Shown: positions 1 through 8,611, numbered from the stretch's first letter. The stretch is DNA of 38,153 bases from Thermodesulfobacteriota bacterium (GCA_040756475.1 JBFLZB010000021.1:1-38153); one strand, 5' to 3'. The notes: generated from the sequence alone by a model not told the origin. A program made the numbers and translations.

Positions 1-158
1 CACGGCACGCCCACGCTCAGGGCCCAGAGCGGTGCGGGGGCGAGGAAGACCAGGGGCCAGACGGGGGCCGGGGGGAACGCGAGCGCGGCGACGAGGGCTC
101 CCCAGAGGGCCAGCCCCCACGGGACCGGGTCACGCCACTTCGACGCGGTTTCGTCCAT
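1..158 (-). CDS. lnt: Probable apolipoprotein N-acyltransferase, N-terminal fragment (runs off window)
   Basis: Read from an ATG at 158 on the minus strand, the first 52 codons give a short polar start followed by a hydrophobic segment with GALVAALAFPPAPVWPLVFL. The AFPP...WPL pattern is typical of the first transmembrane helix of Lnt, the inner-membrane enzyme that N-acylates lipoproteins. The start overlaps the end of the upstream diguanylate cyclase gene by 29 bp, which suggests translational coupling. In many proteobacteria lnt directly follows corC; here corC lies about 8.4 kb upstream in the same run, with a chemosensory cluster between them. Only the N-terminus is visible and no catalytic residue can be checked, so the call rests on the helix pattern and gene order. 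Another polytopic membrane protein is possible. Confidence 0.6.
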   Translation of the reverse strand, partial: MDETASKWRDPVPWGLALWGALVAALAFPPAPVWPLVFLAPAPLWALSVGVP

Positions 159-1119
159 TTCCCTTGGCGCGGTAGAGGGCGGCATCGGCAGCCTGGAGGA
201 GCTCCTCGGCTTCCTGAATCGGGGTCCCAGGGCCGAACTCGGCCACTCCCGCGCTGATGGTGCAGCGCACCTCGAGGTCGCGGGTGATGTTCAGGCGCTC
301 GCGCTCCACCCGTTCCCGAAGGCGCTCCACCAGGCGCACCGCGTGGTCGGCCGCGGTCCGGGGCAGGAGCAGGGCGAACTCCTCTCCCCCGTAACGGGCC
401 ACCAGGTCCTCGCCCCGGATGCCCTCCTTGAAGAGCTCCACGAGCCGCACCAGGACCCGGTCCCCCACGGGGTGCCCCCAGGCGTCGTTGACCGCCTTGA
501 AGTGGTCCAGGTCGATGAGCACGCAGCTCAGGGGCTCGCCGTGGCGCTTGGCCCGCGCGAACTCGCTCTTCAGGCGCTCCTGGAAGTGGCGATGGTTGTA
601 GGCCCGTGTGAGCCCGTCGGTGACCGAGAGGAGCTGGAGCTCCCGGTTGAGGGCGTCGAGCTGCTCGGTGAGGGCTTCGAGCTGCTGGTTTTTCGCCTCC
701 AGCTCCTGGTTCTGGGAGTAGAGGCGCTTCTGGAGGGTGCGGATGCGCAGCAGGCTGCGCACCCGGGCCAAGAGCTCCTCGTGCTCGCAGGTCTTGTCCA
801 CGTAGTCGTCGGCGCCCGCCTCCAGCCCCCGCACCACGTCGTCCAGGGCCCCCTTGGTGGTGAGCATGAGCACGGGGACGTAATCGGGCATCTGGCGCAG
901 CCGCCGGCAGACCTCGTATCCGTCGAGCTCGGGCATCATCACGTCGAGCAGGACCAGGTCCGGGGTCTGCTCGATGGCCATGTCCAGGGCCTGGCGCCCA
1001 TCGTGGGCCTGGCGCACGGCGTACCCCTGGGCCCGGAGCACGTCGGTGACCATCTCCCGGACGATGCGGCTGTCGTCCACCACCAGGATGTCGGGGGCCG
1101 GGCTCGGGGCAGCGCTCAT
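130..1119 (-). CDS. Response regulator diguanylate cyclase (REC-GGDEF, WspR-like)
   Basis: A 329-residue cytoplasmic protein that should make cyclic di-GMP from two GTP when phosphorylated. Residues about 10-125 are an intact receiver: acidic pair D15/D16, phosphoacceptor D59 in LLDVMMP, T87/T88 and K109. Residues about 127-165 form a glutamine/leucine-rich coiled coil. The GGDEF domain follows, with GGEEF at 244-248 and an RxxD inhibitory site (RGED, 235-238), so both catalysis and product inhibition look intact. Its ATG overlaps the cheB stop by 4 bp (ATGA), and the gene ends the chemosensory cluster. The CheA upstream is the obvious phosphodonor. Domain order and context match WspR of the Pseudomonas Wsp system. 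Confidence 0.93.
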   Translation of the reverse strand: MSAAPSPAPDILVVDDSRIVREMVTDVLRAQGYAVRQAHDGRQALDMAIEQTPDLVLLDVMMPELDGYEVCRRLRQMPDYVPVLMLTTKGALDDVVRGLEAGADDYVDKTCEHEELLARVRSLLRIRTLQKRLYSQNQELEAKNQQLEALTEQLDALNRELQLLSVTDGLTRAYNHRHFQERLKSEFARAKRHGEPLSCVLIDLDHFKAVNDAWGHPVGDRVLVRLVELFKEGIRGEDLVARYGGEEFALLLPRTAADHAVRLVERLRERVERERLNITRDLEVRCTISAGVAEFGPGTPIQEAEELLQAADAALYRAKGNGRNRVEVA

Positions 1120-2171
1120 CTCGTGCCTTCTCCTGCGCTCCCCGCGACCCGGGAGACCGCCTCGGCGAGCGCCCGGGGCATCTCCGGAGCCGGAACGACC
1201 CGGGTAGCCGCGCCGATCTCGATGGCGGCCCGGGGCATGCCGAAGATGGCGCTGGTGTGCTCGTCCTGCACCAGCACCTCTCCTCCGGCCTCCCGGATCG
1301 CCAGGGCACCCCGGGCGCCGTCGCGCCCCATGCCGGTCAGGACCACCCCGATGGCCTGATTACCATACCCTTCCGCGAGGCTCCGGAACAAGACGTCCAC
1401 CGAAGGGCGGCACCCGTTCTCCGGCGGACCTCTCCCGACCACCGCCGCGCCGCCGCGCACCAGGAGGTGGTGCCCGTCCACGGCCAGGTACACCGACGGC
1501 CGCAGCGGGCTCTCCTCCTTCTCGACCACGCGCACGGGCAGGGCGATCTCCCGGCCGAGCCACTCCGAGAACCCCCGGGTGAACCCCGCGCTGATGTGCT
1601 GCACCAGGAGGATGGGACAGGGAAACGCAGGGGGCAGCGCCGCCAGCACGGCCTGCACGGTGCGGGGTCCTCCCGCCGAGGCCCCGATGGCCACCACCCG
1701 CCGGGAGGACGAGGGCAGCTTCAGGGGGCGCGGGGCTACCGCCTCTGCGTTGCCCCAGCCCCTCCTGCGGCCCACCTGAGCATAGAGCTTGACGCGGGCC
1801 CGAAGGTCCTCGGCCGCAGGCGCCCGAGAGTCCAGGGCCGCGAGATCCGCAGGCTTGGGCAGGGCCTCGAACGCCCCGGCTCGCACGGCCCGAAAGGCGC
1901 TCCCCACCTCTCCCGGGTGGACCGTGGCGCTGAGCACGATGACGGGGGTGGGGCGCTCCCGCATGATCCGCTCCACCGCCTCCAGGCCCCCCATCACCGG
2001 CATCTGGACGTCCATCAGGACGACGTCTGGGCCCAGGGCCACGCACTTCTCCACCCCGTCCAGGCCGTTTTCCGCCTCCGCCTCCACGCGGATCTCCGGG
2101 TCTGCCTCGAGGATCTCCCGCAGCACGGTGCGCACCAGCCGGGAATCGTCCACCACGAGCACCCGGATCAC
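1116..2171 (-). CDS. cheB: Chemoreceptor glutamate methylesterase (CheB)
   Basis: A 351-residue protein with an N-terminal receiver (D8/D9, phosphoacceptor D54 in VVLMDVQMP) and a C-terminal methylesterase domain. The Ser-His-Asp triad is visible in GASAGG, LVQHISAGFT and TGMGRDGARG. It removes methyl groups from receptor glutamates and so resets receptor activity, opposing CheR. The start is a GTG at 2171 whose GTGA overlaps the cheA stop by 4 bp. The frame stays open well upstream of this point, but those codons are antisense-like sequence within cheA and are not part of the protein. In Wsp systems the equivalent protein, WspF, restrains c-di-GMP output. Confidence 0.95.
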   Translation of the reverse strand: MIRVLVVDDSRLVRTVLREILEADPEIRVEAEAENGLDGVEKCVALGPDVVLMDVQMPVMGGLEAVERIMRERPTPVIVLSATVHPGEVGSAFRAVRAGAFEALPKPADLAALDSRAPAAEDLRARVKLYAQVGRRRGWGNAEAVAPRPLKLPSSSRRVVAIGASAGGPRTVQAVLAALPPAFPCPILLVQHISAGFTRGFSEWLGREIALPVRVVEKEESPLRPSVYLAVDGHHLLVRGGAAVVGRGPPENGCRPSVDVLFRSLAEGYGNQAIGVVLTGMGRDGARGALAIREAGGEVLVQDEHTSAIFGMPRAAIEIGAATRVVPAPEMPRALAEAVSRVAGSAGEGTR

Positions 2172-4294
2172 GGGGCCACCCCTCTCTGGGCGCGGGCGCC
2201 CCCGGTCAGGAGTCCCCCCAGGGTTGCCCCGAGCTCCCGCTGGCTGAAGCGGTCCTTGCGCAGGTAGGCATCGACTCCCGCGAGGTAGCCCGCCTCGAGA
2301 TCCGCCTCTGCCGTGCGGTTGGAGACCGCGATCACGGGCAATCGGTCCAAGTCGCCGCGGGAGCGGATCCTTCGGGTGAGCTCCAGGCCGTCCATTCCGG
2401 GCATCTCCACGTCGGTGAGCACCGCGTCCACGGGTCGCTGTTCGAGAATTCTCCAGGCCTCCAGGCCGTCGGCCGCCGTCAGCACGGTGTACCCCATGTG
2501 CTCGAGGAGGTTCTGCTCCATGTGCCGGGTCGTCACCGAGTCGTCCACCACGAGCACCAGGATCGGCCGTAGCGCTGCCCCCGGACGGTACCGGCACGCG
2601 CCCTCCAGCGCGCCCCAGCGGGCGTGCAGGTCCACCACGTTGATCACCGGCACCGGGGGCCCGTCGGCCAGGAACGAAGCTCCCAGTACGTAGGGAACCT
2701 CCCGCAGGTGGCTTCCCAGGGCTTTGAGCACCACCTCGCGCTCCTCCTTGAGCTCGTCCACCTGGAGGAGCATGTGGCGCCCGCGAAACCGCACGGCGAC
2801 CAGGAAGACGGTCTCCGCGGCCTCGGCTTCCCCCCCCAGCGCCCGCGCAAGGCTCACCACCGGCAGGACCCGGTCGCCGTAGGGCCAGGTGCCGTCGCGG
2901 CGGCCCAGCTCGCGGGCCGAGGTTCCTACGCACCGGTCCACGAACAGGGAGGGGATCGCGTAGGACTCCCGACCGGCACGCACCACCAGGACCGAGAGGC
3001 TGGAGATGGACAGGGGAAGGTAGAGCCGGAATCGGGTGTAGCGCCCCTCCTCGCTCTGGATGACCAGGGATCCCTTGAGCTTCTCCACCTGGACCTTCAC
3101 CACGTCGAGCCCGACGCCCCGGCCGGAGACCTCGGAGACCTGCCTGCGGGTGGTGAGCCCGGGCTCGCACAAGAGGTACAGGACCTCCCCGTCCCCCAGG
3201 GCGCCGGCCTCCTCTTCGCCCAGGAGTCCCTTGCGCACCGCCGCGGCGCGGATCTCCGCCGGAACCAGGCCGCGGCCGTCGTCCTCCACCTCGATCACCA
3301 CGGCGCTGCCCTTGTGGTAGGCCCGGATGACGATCCTTCCGGCCGGCCCCTTGCCCGCCGCGCGCCGCTCGGCGGGCGTCTCCACCCCATGATCCACGGC
3401 GTTGCGCACCAAGTGGGTCAGCGGCCCCTGGATCGCCTCCATGAGGCGCTTGTCCATCTCCGTGAACCGGCCGTCCACCGTGAGGGTCACGTCCTTCCCC
3501 AGCTCCCGGCCCAAGTCCCGCACCAGCCGCTGGTACCCGTCCAGGACCTCGGCCAGGGGAACCATGCGCAGCTCGAACACCTGGGACTGGATCTCCGCCC
3601 CGACCTGGTCGAGCCGGTGCAGGTCCTCGAGGAGCTCCCGAAGCCGGCCCTGGGCGAGGAACCGGAGCGCGCGCAGGGCGGGGGCAGCCAGGGCGGCGCC
3701 CGGGCCCACGGAGGGGTCCTCCGCCGAGGCAAGCTTCTCCAGGGGACCGAGCCCCTGGCGCAGCTTCCTTCCCCAGTCCAGGAGGCGTGCCCGCTGGAGG
3801 GAGAGATCGTCCACCAGGTTTTGGAGCTCGTCGAGCTTCTCCACCGCTACCCGGACCCGGTCGGCTCCCAGCCGGCGCTCTTCCCCGGGTGTCTCGGCCG
3901 AGGGCCGGGGATGGCGGGGCGAAGGAGGGGCGGCAGGAGGCGGACCGGCCGGGGCGACCACCTCCCCCTCGTTGCCCTCGGCCAGCCGCTCGAGGGCGGC
4001 CCGGACCTGGTCCAGGAACCCCAGGAGGCGCGTGGCCTGTGCCGCGTCCAGCGCGCCGCCGCCCCCTCCGGCCTCCTGCAGGGCCGTTTCCATCTCGTGG
4101 GCCGTCTGGCTGACGTGGGCCAGCCCCACCATCTTGGCTCCGCCCTTCAGGGTATGGGCGCAGCGCAGGGCCTCTTGCAGGGCCTTCCGGTCCCCGGGCA
4201 GCTCCTCCAGGCGCAGGATCGCCTGCCCCAGCCGGGACAGGATCTCCGTGCCCTCCTCGAGGAAGAGCGCCAGGTACTTGCGCTGGGGTGCCAT
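2168..4294 (-). CDS. cheA: Hybrid chemotaxis histidine kinase (CheA-REC, WspE-like)
   Basis: A 708-residue kinase. The N-terminal HPt domain carries the phosphorylated His47 in CAHTLKGGAKMVG. A proline-rich linker leads into a dimerisation helix pair (from about residue 140). The HATPase domain shows HLVRNAVDHGVETP (N box), EVEDDGRGL (G1) and SGRGVGLDVV (G2), followed by a CheW-like regulatory domain. A C-terminal receiver (LVLVVDDSVTTR ... VDAVLTDVEMPGMDG ... LRKD) makes it a hybrid kinase. There is no obvious P2 CheY-binding domain. CheA-REC architecture is usual in the alternative-function chemosensory classes (Wsp, Frz, Dif-like) and less so in flagellar systems. The stop overlaps cheB by 4 bp, and the start lies 3 bp after the receptor gene stop. 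Confidence 0.95.
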   Translation of the reverse strand: MAPQRKYLALFLEEGTEILSRLGQAILRLEELPGDRKALQEALRCAHTLKGGAKMVGLAHVSQTAHEMETALQEAGGGGGALDAAQATRLLGFLDQVRAALERLAEGNEGEVVAPAGPPPAAPPSPRHPRPSAETPGEERRLGADRVRVAVEKLDELQNLVDDLSLQRARLLDWGRKLRQGLGPLEKLASAEDPSVGPGAALAAPALRALRFLAQGRLRELLEDLHRLDQVGAEIQSQVFELRMVPLAEVLDGYQRLVRDLGRELGKDVTLTVDGRFTEMDKRLMEAIQGPLTHLVRNAVDHGVETPAERRAAGKGPAGRIVIRAYHKGSAVVIEVEDDGRGLVPAEIRAAAVRKGLLGEEEAGALGDGEVLYLLCEPGLTTRRQVSEVSGRGVGLDVVKVQVEKLKGSLVIQSEEGRYTRFRLYLPLSISSLSVLVVRAGRESYAIPSLFVDRCVGTSARELGRRDGTWPYGDRVLPVVSLARALGGEAEAAETVFLVAVRFRGRHMLLQVDELKEEREVVLKALGSHLREVPYVLGASFLADGPPVPVINVVDLHARWGALEGACRYRPGAALRPILVLVVDDSVTTRHMEQNLLEHMGYTVLTAADGLEAWRILEQRPVDAVLTDVEMPGMDGLELTRRIRSRGDLDRLPVIAVSNRTAEADLEAGYLAGVDAYLRKDRFSQRELGATLGGLLTGGARAQRGVAP

Positions 4295-4297
4295 CGC

Positions 4298-5941
4298 CTA
4301 GACGGTGAACCTCCGGATCGAGCGATTCGCCTCGGCCAGGTCCTTGAGCTTGCGGGCGAGCTCCTTGAGCCGGATGACCGCCTTCTCCACGTGCTCGGCG
4401 GATCGGTTGACCTGGACCGCCACCTCGTTGATGTCGGTGATGGTCAGCACGAGCTGCTCCCCCGCCGTGGCCTGCTGCTGGGTGGCCACGGTGATTTCCT
4501 TGGTGGACTCCTTGGTCTGGCGCACCAGGGCCAGGATCCCCTCGAGGCTCTCGCCGATCTTGTCCACCCTGCCGGCTCCGTCCATGACGATGGCGGTGCC
4601 CCGCTCGGTGGCCAGGACGGTATCGTTGGTGGAGTCTTGGATCTCCTCGATCAGGGTCTTGATCTGGGTGGTGGCCTCCACCGTGCGCTCGGCCAGGCGG
4701 CGGATCTCCGCGGCGACCACGCTGAACCGCTTGCCGTGCTCCCCGGCTCCGGCGGCCTCGATGGCGGCGTTGAGGGCCAAGAGGTGGGTCTGCTCGCTGA
4801 TCTCGTCGATGATGTCGACGATGCCGCCGATCTTCTGGCTGCGCTTTCCCAGCCCCAGCATGGCGTCGGCAATGGCCCGGACCTGCTCCTTCACCTCCCC
4901 CATGCCGTTCACGGCCAGGCGTACCGCCTCCCTCCCCCGGACGCTCGCGCCGTAGGTCTCCTCGGCGACCTGTTCCACGCTCTCCACGTTGGCGGAGATC
5001 TCATTGGAGGTGGCCGCGATCTCTTCCGCCGTGGTGGTGGCCTCCTGTACGGCGGAGGCCTGCTCCGCCGCGCCGCTGGACTGCTCCACGGCCACCGAGA
5101 CGAGGTTCTCGCTGGAGCGGTCCAGCTCCTCCACGGCGGTGGCCAGGGCCTCGGCCACGGCCGACGACTGTTCGATGCTCTCGCGCAGGTGAGCCCGCAA
5201 CGTGTTGACGTGGCCGGCCAGTTGCGCCATCTCGTCGGCGCCGCCGACGGCCACGGGCTGGGAGAGATCCCCGTGGGCGATGCGCTGGGTGCCGTCCACC
5301 ACCCGGAAGAGGGGCTTGAGCACCAGAAACTGGAGGCACAGGTAGACCACCCCCACCACCGACACCATCGCGATGCCCAGTCCTACCCACTGGCGCCGCC
5401 GGCTCGCGTCGATCCTCTTCCCGAACTCCGAGAGGTCGAACCCCATGACAATGGCCCCGAGGTAGGGTCCGTCCCCGGCGTGGCACGCGTAGCAGGGACC
5501 CTGCACGGGGTTGTGCAGCGGCACCCCGTTGAAGACGATCCCGCCGCGCCGCACCTCGAGGGGGTCCGAGGAGGCGCGGGCACGCTCCGCCAGGTCCAGC
5601 ACCAGGGGGTCGGCGGCGCGGCGGCCTCGCTCGGCCGCACGGCCGCTGTAGAGGACGTTTCCGTCGGGACCCACCAGCTGCACCGAGTGGATGCCCTCGG
5701 ACCCCACGGCATTCTCGAGGATGCGCTGCAGGTTCTCCTTGCTCTCGTCCATCATGGAGACCAGCAGCGTGTTGTACACGAAAGCCGAGAAGCTCGTGTT
5801 GGTGCGGCGCTCCAGCGCCTGGACGGTGTCCCGGTGGTCCCGGCCCGTCGTCCAGCTCAGGAGGCCCAGCAGCACCGCCATGGTGCCGGCGGTGGCCAGG
5901 AGGATCTTTCGGGCGAGGCTCTTTCGGACGGCGTGCACCAT
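4298..5941 (-). CDS. Methyl-accepting chemoreceptor with periplasmic c-type haem motif
   Basis: A 547-residue receptor. TM1 spans about residues 13-30, a periplasmic sensor about 31-184 and TM2 about 185-205. A HAMP domain and a long coiled-coil signalling domain follow, with the conserved hairpin tip (EQTHLLALNAAIEAAGAGEHG). The sensor contains CYACH at 150-154 in a PAS-like setting (VQLVGPDGNVLYSG earlier, IVMGFDLSEFG after), so one covalently bound haem is likely. Geobacter chemoreceptors with c-type haem in PAS-like periplasmic domains are the closest known parallel. It is co-transcribed with cheW upstream and cheA downstream and is the only receptor in the cluster. The likely input is redox state or a haem ligand (O2, NO, CO); the ligand is not known. 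Confidence 0.93.
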   Translation of the reverse strand: MVHAVRKSLARKILLATAGTMAVLLGLLSWTTGRDHRDTVQALERRTNTSFSAFVYNTLLVSMMDESKENLQRILENAVGSEGIHSVQLVGPDGNVLYSGRAAERGRRAADPLVLDLAERARASSDPLEVRRGGIVFNGVPLHNPVQGPCYACHAGDGPYLGAIVMGFDLSEFGKRIDASRRRQWVGLGIAMVSVVGVVYLCLQFLVLKPLFRVVDGTQRIAHGDLSQPVAVGGADEMAQLAGHVNTLRAHLRESIEQSSAVAEALATAVEELDRSSENLVSVAVEQSSGAAEQASAVQEATTTAEEIAATSNEISANVESVEQVAEETYGASVRGREAVRLAVNGMGEVKEQVRAIADAMLGLGKRSQKIGGIVDIIDEISEQTHLLALNAAIEAAGAGEHGKRFSVVAAEIRRLAERTVEATTQIKTLIEEIQDSTNDTVLATERGTAIVMDGAGRVDKIGESLEGILALVRQTKESTKEITVATQQQATAGEQLVLTITDINEVAVQVNRSAEHVEKAVIRLKELARKLKDLAEANRSIRRFTV

Positions 5942-5986
5942 GGCTCGTCTCCTCCCGAGACCGCGAAGCCCCGCGGTCCCGCTGTC

Positions 5987-6538
5987 TCAATCCTGATCCG
6001 GGGCCCCCGCTGCGGTCTCGGCCAGGTAGCGGCGGCCGTCGAGCAGGAGCACCGGCTGTTCCGGGTCGGGCCCGGACCAGTGCCCCAGAAACGCCCCGGG
6101 CGGGCACCCGGGCCAGGGCGCGTCCACCGGGACCACCGCGCCGGGGGGAATCGGGGCCACGTCGGCGACCCCGTCGACCCAGAGGCCGGCCTTTACCGCC
6201 CCGTCCGCCACCACCAGGACGAACCCGTCCCCGGCAGGCCGCCCGCTGCGCAGCCCCAGGTACTCGGCCGGATCGGTAAGGGAGACCACCTCGCCGCGGA
6301 TGCCCGCGACCCCCAGAATCCAGGGCGGCAGGCCCGGAAGGCGCGCCGCGCGGGGCCGGCGCACCACCGCCCGGCACAGGGAGGCCTCCAGGGCCATCCG
6401 CCGTCCGCAGAGCCGAAACAGGACCCACGCACCGGCCGCGGCCTCCGGGGCCTGCGGCGCCCGGCCGAGCTGCTCCCAGTACTCGCCCCGAACCCGGGAC
6501 AGCCACTCCTGGATCCCTGTTCCCTCACCGCCGGTCAC
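5987..6538 (-). CDS. cheW: CheW-like coupling protein
   Basis: A 183-residue protein with a CheW fold from about residue 36: WVLFRLCGRRMALEASLCRAVVR, then LPGLPPWILGVAGIRGEVVSLTDPAEYLGL (the conserved region around GIRGEVV), then a second beta subdomain. It is expected to link the receptor to CheA. The N-terminal extension of about 35 residues is rich in A/E/Q and atypical. The start is a GTG at 6538 with AGGAGG about 10 nt upstream; an ATG between them is in another frame and stops at once. It follows a 276-bp spacer containing a dispersed inverted-repeat element. Wsp systems usually have two CheW proteins, and only this one is present here. Confidence 0.9.
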   Translation of the reverse strand: MTGGEGTGIQEWLSRVRGEYWEQLGRAPQAPEAAAGAWVLFRLCGRRMALEASLCRAVVRRPRAARLPGLPPWILGVAGIRGEVVSLTDPAEYLGLRSGRPAGDGFVLVVADGAVKAGLWVDGVADVAPIPPGAVVPVDAPWPGCPPGAFLGHWSGPDPEQPVLLLDGRRYLAETAAGAPDQD

Positions 6539-6576
6539 GGGACGTCATCCTCCTGATGCTCGGGGGCAAGGGGCCA

Positions 6577-6803
6577 GAATCCACCCCCAAGATTCTGGGG
6601 CGGGGTCCGGGAGCCCCGGAGCGCAGCCCCGCACCGCCTCGACCGATCCACGACACCCCGATCGAAACCGCTGACGCTCGGCGCACCTGCTCCCCCGGAG
6701 ACGCTCCCTCCAAACATCGCGGATTGCGGGGCGGAGCGCAGGGGCTCCCGGACCCCGCTCGCCACCGAGGCGGTGAATCGTGGGGGGCTCCCCGTGTGGA
6801 TTC
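6577..6803. repeat. Dispersed inverted-repeat element, copy A
   Basis: This fills the cheR-cheW spacer. Perfect 18-bp inverted arms GCGGGGTCCGGGAGCCCC (6600-6617) and its complement (6741-6758) enclose 123 nt. An inner pair, CCCCGC (6627-6632) and GCGGGG (6726-6731), extends the hairpin. An outer 8-bp pair, GAATCCAC (6577-6584) and GTGGATTC (6796-6803), may mark the ends. Long stretches, including AACATCGCGGATTGCGGGGC, recur in copy C. It has no coding potential of its own and could be a MITE-like element or a structured RNA inside the che transcript. Confidence 0.85.
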
Positions 6804-6814
6804 GCGACCCCGGG

Positions 6815-8611
6815 TCACGCGCCGGCCGCTCCCGCCAGGGACTCGGCGACCAGGCTCAGGAGCCCCTCGCGCCCCATCCCCCCGGTGAGCCACGACGCCA
6901 CCCGGGGACGGGTCTTGAGGATCGCCAGGGCACAGCGCAGCTCCTCGGCAAAGCTCTCGTGGCGTCCCAGCCGGCGCAGGATCCAGGCGCGGTTCAGGTG
7001 GGCCATGAAGAAGTCGGGGGCGGTGGCCAGGGCCTCCCGGTAGTGGCGCAGCGCCGCCAGCTCGTCGCCCCGCCGCTCCGCCAGGAGGCCCCGCAGATAG
7101 GGGACCTCCGGCAGGATCGGCCGGCGCCGGGCCGCCTCCTGCAAGTGCGCCTCCGCCTCCGCCTCCCGGCCCTCGTTGGCCAGGAGGATGGCCAGGCCCC
7201 CATGGCCCCGGGCGTCGCCGGGGCATCGGCCCACGAGCTCCTGGAACGCGCGGCGCGCGCCCTCCACCTCCTCCCCGTCCAGGGCCGCGAGGCCCGCGCC
7301 GTAGAGCTCGGCCGCCAGCTCCCCCGCGGCGCCGCCCGAACTCGCGGCCGCGGGAGGAGGGGAAGCGGCTGCGGGGACCGCGGCGGCCTTGCGGTAGAAG
7401 AAGCTCCCCATCCCCCGGCTCACCTCCAGGGCCGGGCACCGGCTGAGCAGACTCTCGGAAGCCCCCAGGAAGAGCCCCCCGCCCGGCGAGAGAGCCCCCT
7501 CGAAGACGCCAACGATGCGCTCGGCGGCGCCCCGGCTGAGGTAGATGAGGGTATTGCGGCAGAAGATGGCGTGGAACGGGCCGTTGGCCGCAGCCCAGGG
7601 AGCCAGCTCACCCCCTCCCAGGTTGAGGCGGTCGAAGCGCACCCGCCGCCCCAGGGCCTGGGCCACCCGGGCGCCCCCCGGGTGGAGCTCCAGGTACTTG
7701 CGCCGCAGGTGGACGGGGAGGTTGCGCAAAGAACGCTCCCGGTAGATGCCCGCGCGGGCCTGGGCGAGAAACGCCGGATTCAGATCCGTTCCCACCACCT
7801 CCACCTCACCCCCCGGCCCGACCGCTTCCAGGCACGCGATGGCAAGCGAGTAGGCCTCTTCCCCCGTGGCGCACCCCGCGGACCAGATGCGCAGGGGGCT
7901 GGGAGCACCCCTCGGGGCGAGCGGAAGGGAGGGCACGAGCAAGGCCTGGAGCGCCAGGAACTGACCCGAGTAGCGCCAGAAATACGTCTCTCCCACCGAG
8001 AGCAGCGCCGCCAGGGCCGCGACCTCGGCGCCGTTACGGGCGACCGCTCCGGTGTACTCGCGGGCCGTCGGGAAGAGCCCCCCCACCATGCGGGTGCGCA
8101 CCGCCTGGAGGAACGCCCCCTCCCGGTCCGAACGGATCTCGAGACCCGTGCCCGCCTCGAGGAGGGCGGCGATGCGGGCGCGCTCTTGCCGGGGCAGATC
8201 CGACAGGGGCTCCGGCCAGCAGGCCGCGAAGCGCTCCCGAGCCCGCCGGGCCCGGGATACGGTCGCCGCCACCTCGCGATGCTCCAGGGATAGGTCGAGA
8301 AACCCGTGGGTGGGTTCGATCCGGTGGAGCGCCAGGGGGTCCGACCCCGTCAGCAGGACCGCCGGCGGGCACGCCTGCCGGAGCTCGTAGGTGGAGAGCG
8401 CGCGCCGGCAGGAGTCTTCCCAGCCCTGGGGGTCCACCACCGCCACGCTCGCCTTCCCGTCGAGGGCCTCTTCCACGTCGAGGGGCACGGCCGTCTGGCC
8501 CACCTCGGCGAGCCGGCGCACGAGGTCGGCGACCTCGCCCGGAGTGCGGGCGACGGCCGCGAGGGGAAGGTCAGGGGGGGGCTGGGCTCTCGTCTGCCGC
8601 GCCATGGACAT
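6815..8611 (-). CDS. cheR: CheR-type methyltransferase with N-terminal pseudoreceiver and C-terminal TPRs
   Basis: A 598-residue protein of three parts. Residues about 12-125 look like a degenerate receiver: VAVVDPQG keeps an aspartate at the phosphoacceptor place, but the acidic pair and active-site lysine are missing. The middle is a full CheR: an all-alpha N-terminal part with GETYFWR, the SAM loop IWSAGCATGEEAYSLAI, the acidic TDLNPAFLAQAR, and FHAIFCRNTLIYL. The last 170 residues are TPR-like repeats (ALDGEEVEGARRAFQELV and others). CheR-TPR is the WspC architecture; the extra N-terminal domain is unusual. The ATG at 8611 overlaps corC by 41 bp; a second in-frame ATG at 8605 has GGGAT better placed upstream and may be the true start. 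It methylates receptor glutamates. Confidence 0.92.
   Translation of the reverse strand: MSMARQTRAQPPPDLPLAAVARTPGEVADLVRRLAEVGQTAVPLDVEEALDGKASVAVVDPQGWEDSCRRALSTYELRQACPPAVLLTGSDPLALHRIEPTHGFLDLSLEHREVAATVSRARRARERFAACWPEPLSDLPRQERARIAALLEAGTGLEIRSDREGAFLQAVRTRMVGGLFPTAREYTGAVARNGAEVAALAALLSVGETYFWRYSGQFLALQALLVPSLPLAPRGAPSPLRIWSAGCATGEEAYSLAIACLEAVGPGGEVEVVGTDLNPAFLAQARAGIYRERSLRNLPVHLRRKYLELHPGGARVAQALGRRVRFDRLNLGGGELAPWAAANGPFHAIFCRNTLIYLSRGAAERIVGVFEGALSPGGGLFLGASESLLSRCPALEVSRGMGSFFYRKAAAVPAAASPPPAAASSGGAAGELAAELYGAGLAALDGEEVEGARRAFQELVGRCPGDARGHGGLAILLANEGREAEAEAHLQEAARRRPILPEVPYLRGLLAERRGDELAALRHYREALATAPDFFMAHLNRAWILRRLGRHESFAEELRCALAILKTRPRVASWLTGGMGREGLLSLVAESLAGAAGA

Noticed and set aside
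1116-3170. CheB extended to 684 residues
   Set aside because: Residues before the receiver start are antisense-like Gly/Arg-rich sequence within cheA; the GTG at 2171 with GTGA overlap gives a normal 351-residue CheB.
2624-6556. A 1310-codon open frame on the plus strand opposite cheA, mcp and cheW
   Set aside because: It is antisense to well-supported genes, has no recognisable domain and a Gly/His/Leu/Gln-rich composition typical of complementary frames in high-GC genes.
6556-6888. Short open frames inside dispersed element copy A and similar ones in B and C
   Set aside because: They arise from the inverted-repeat element itself; frames shift between copies and start codons and ribosome sites are absent, so the conserved peptides reflect DNA or RNA structure.
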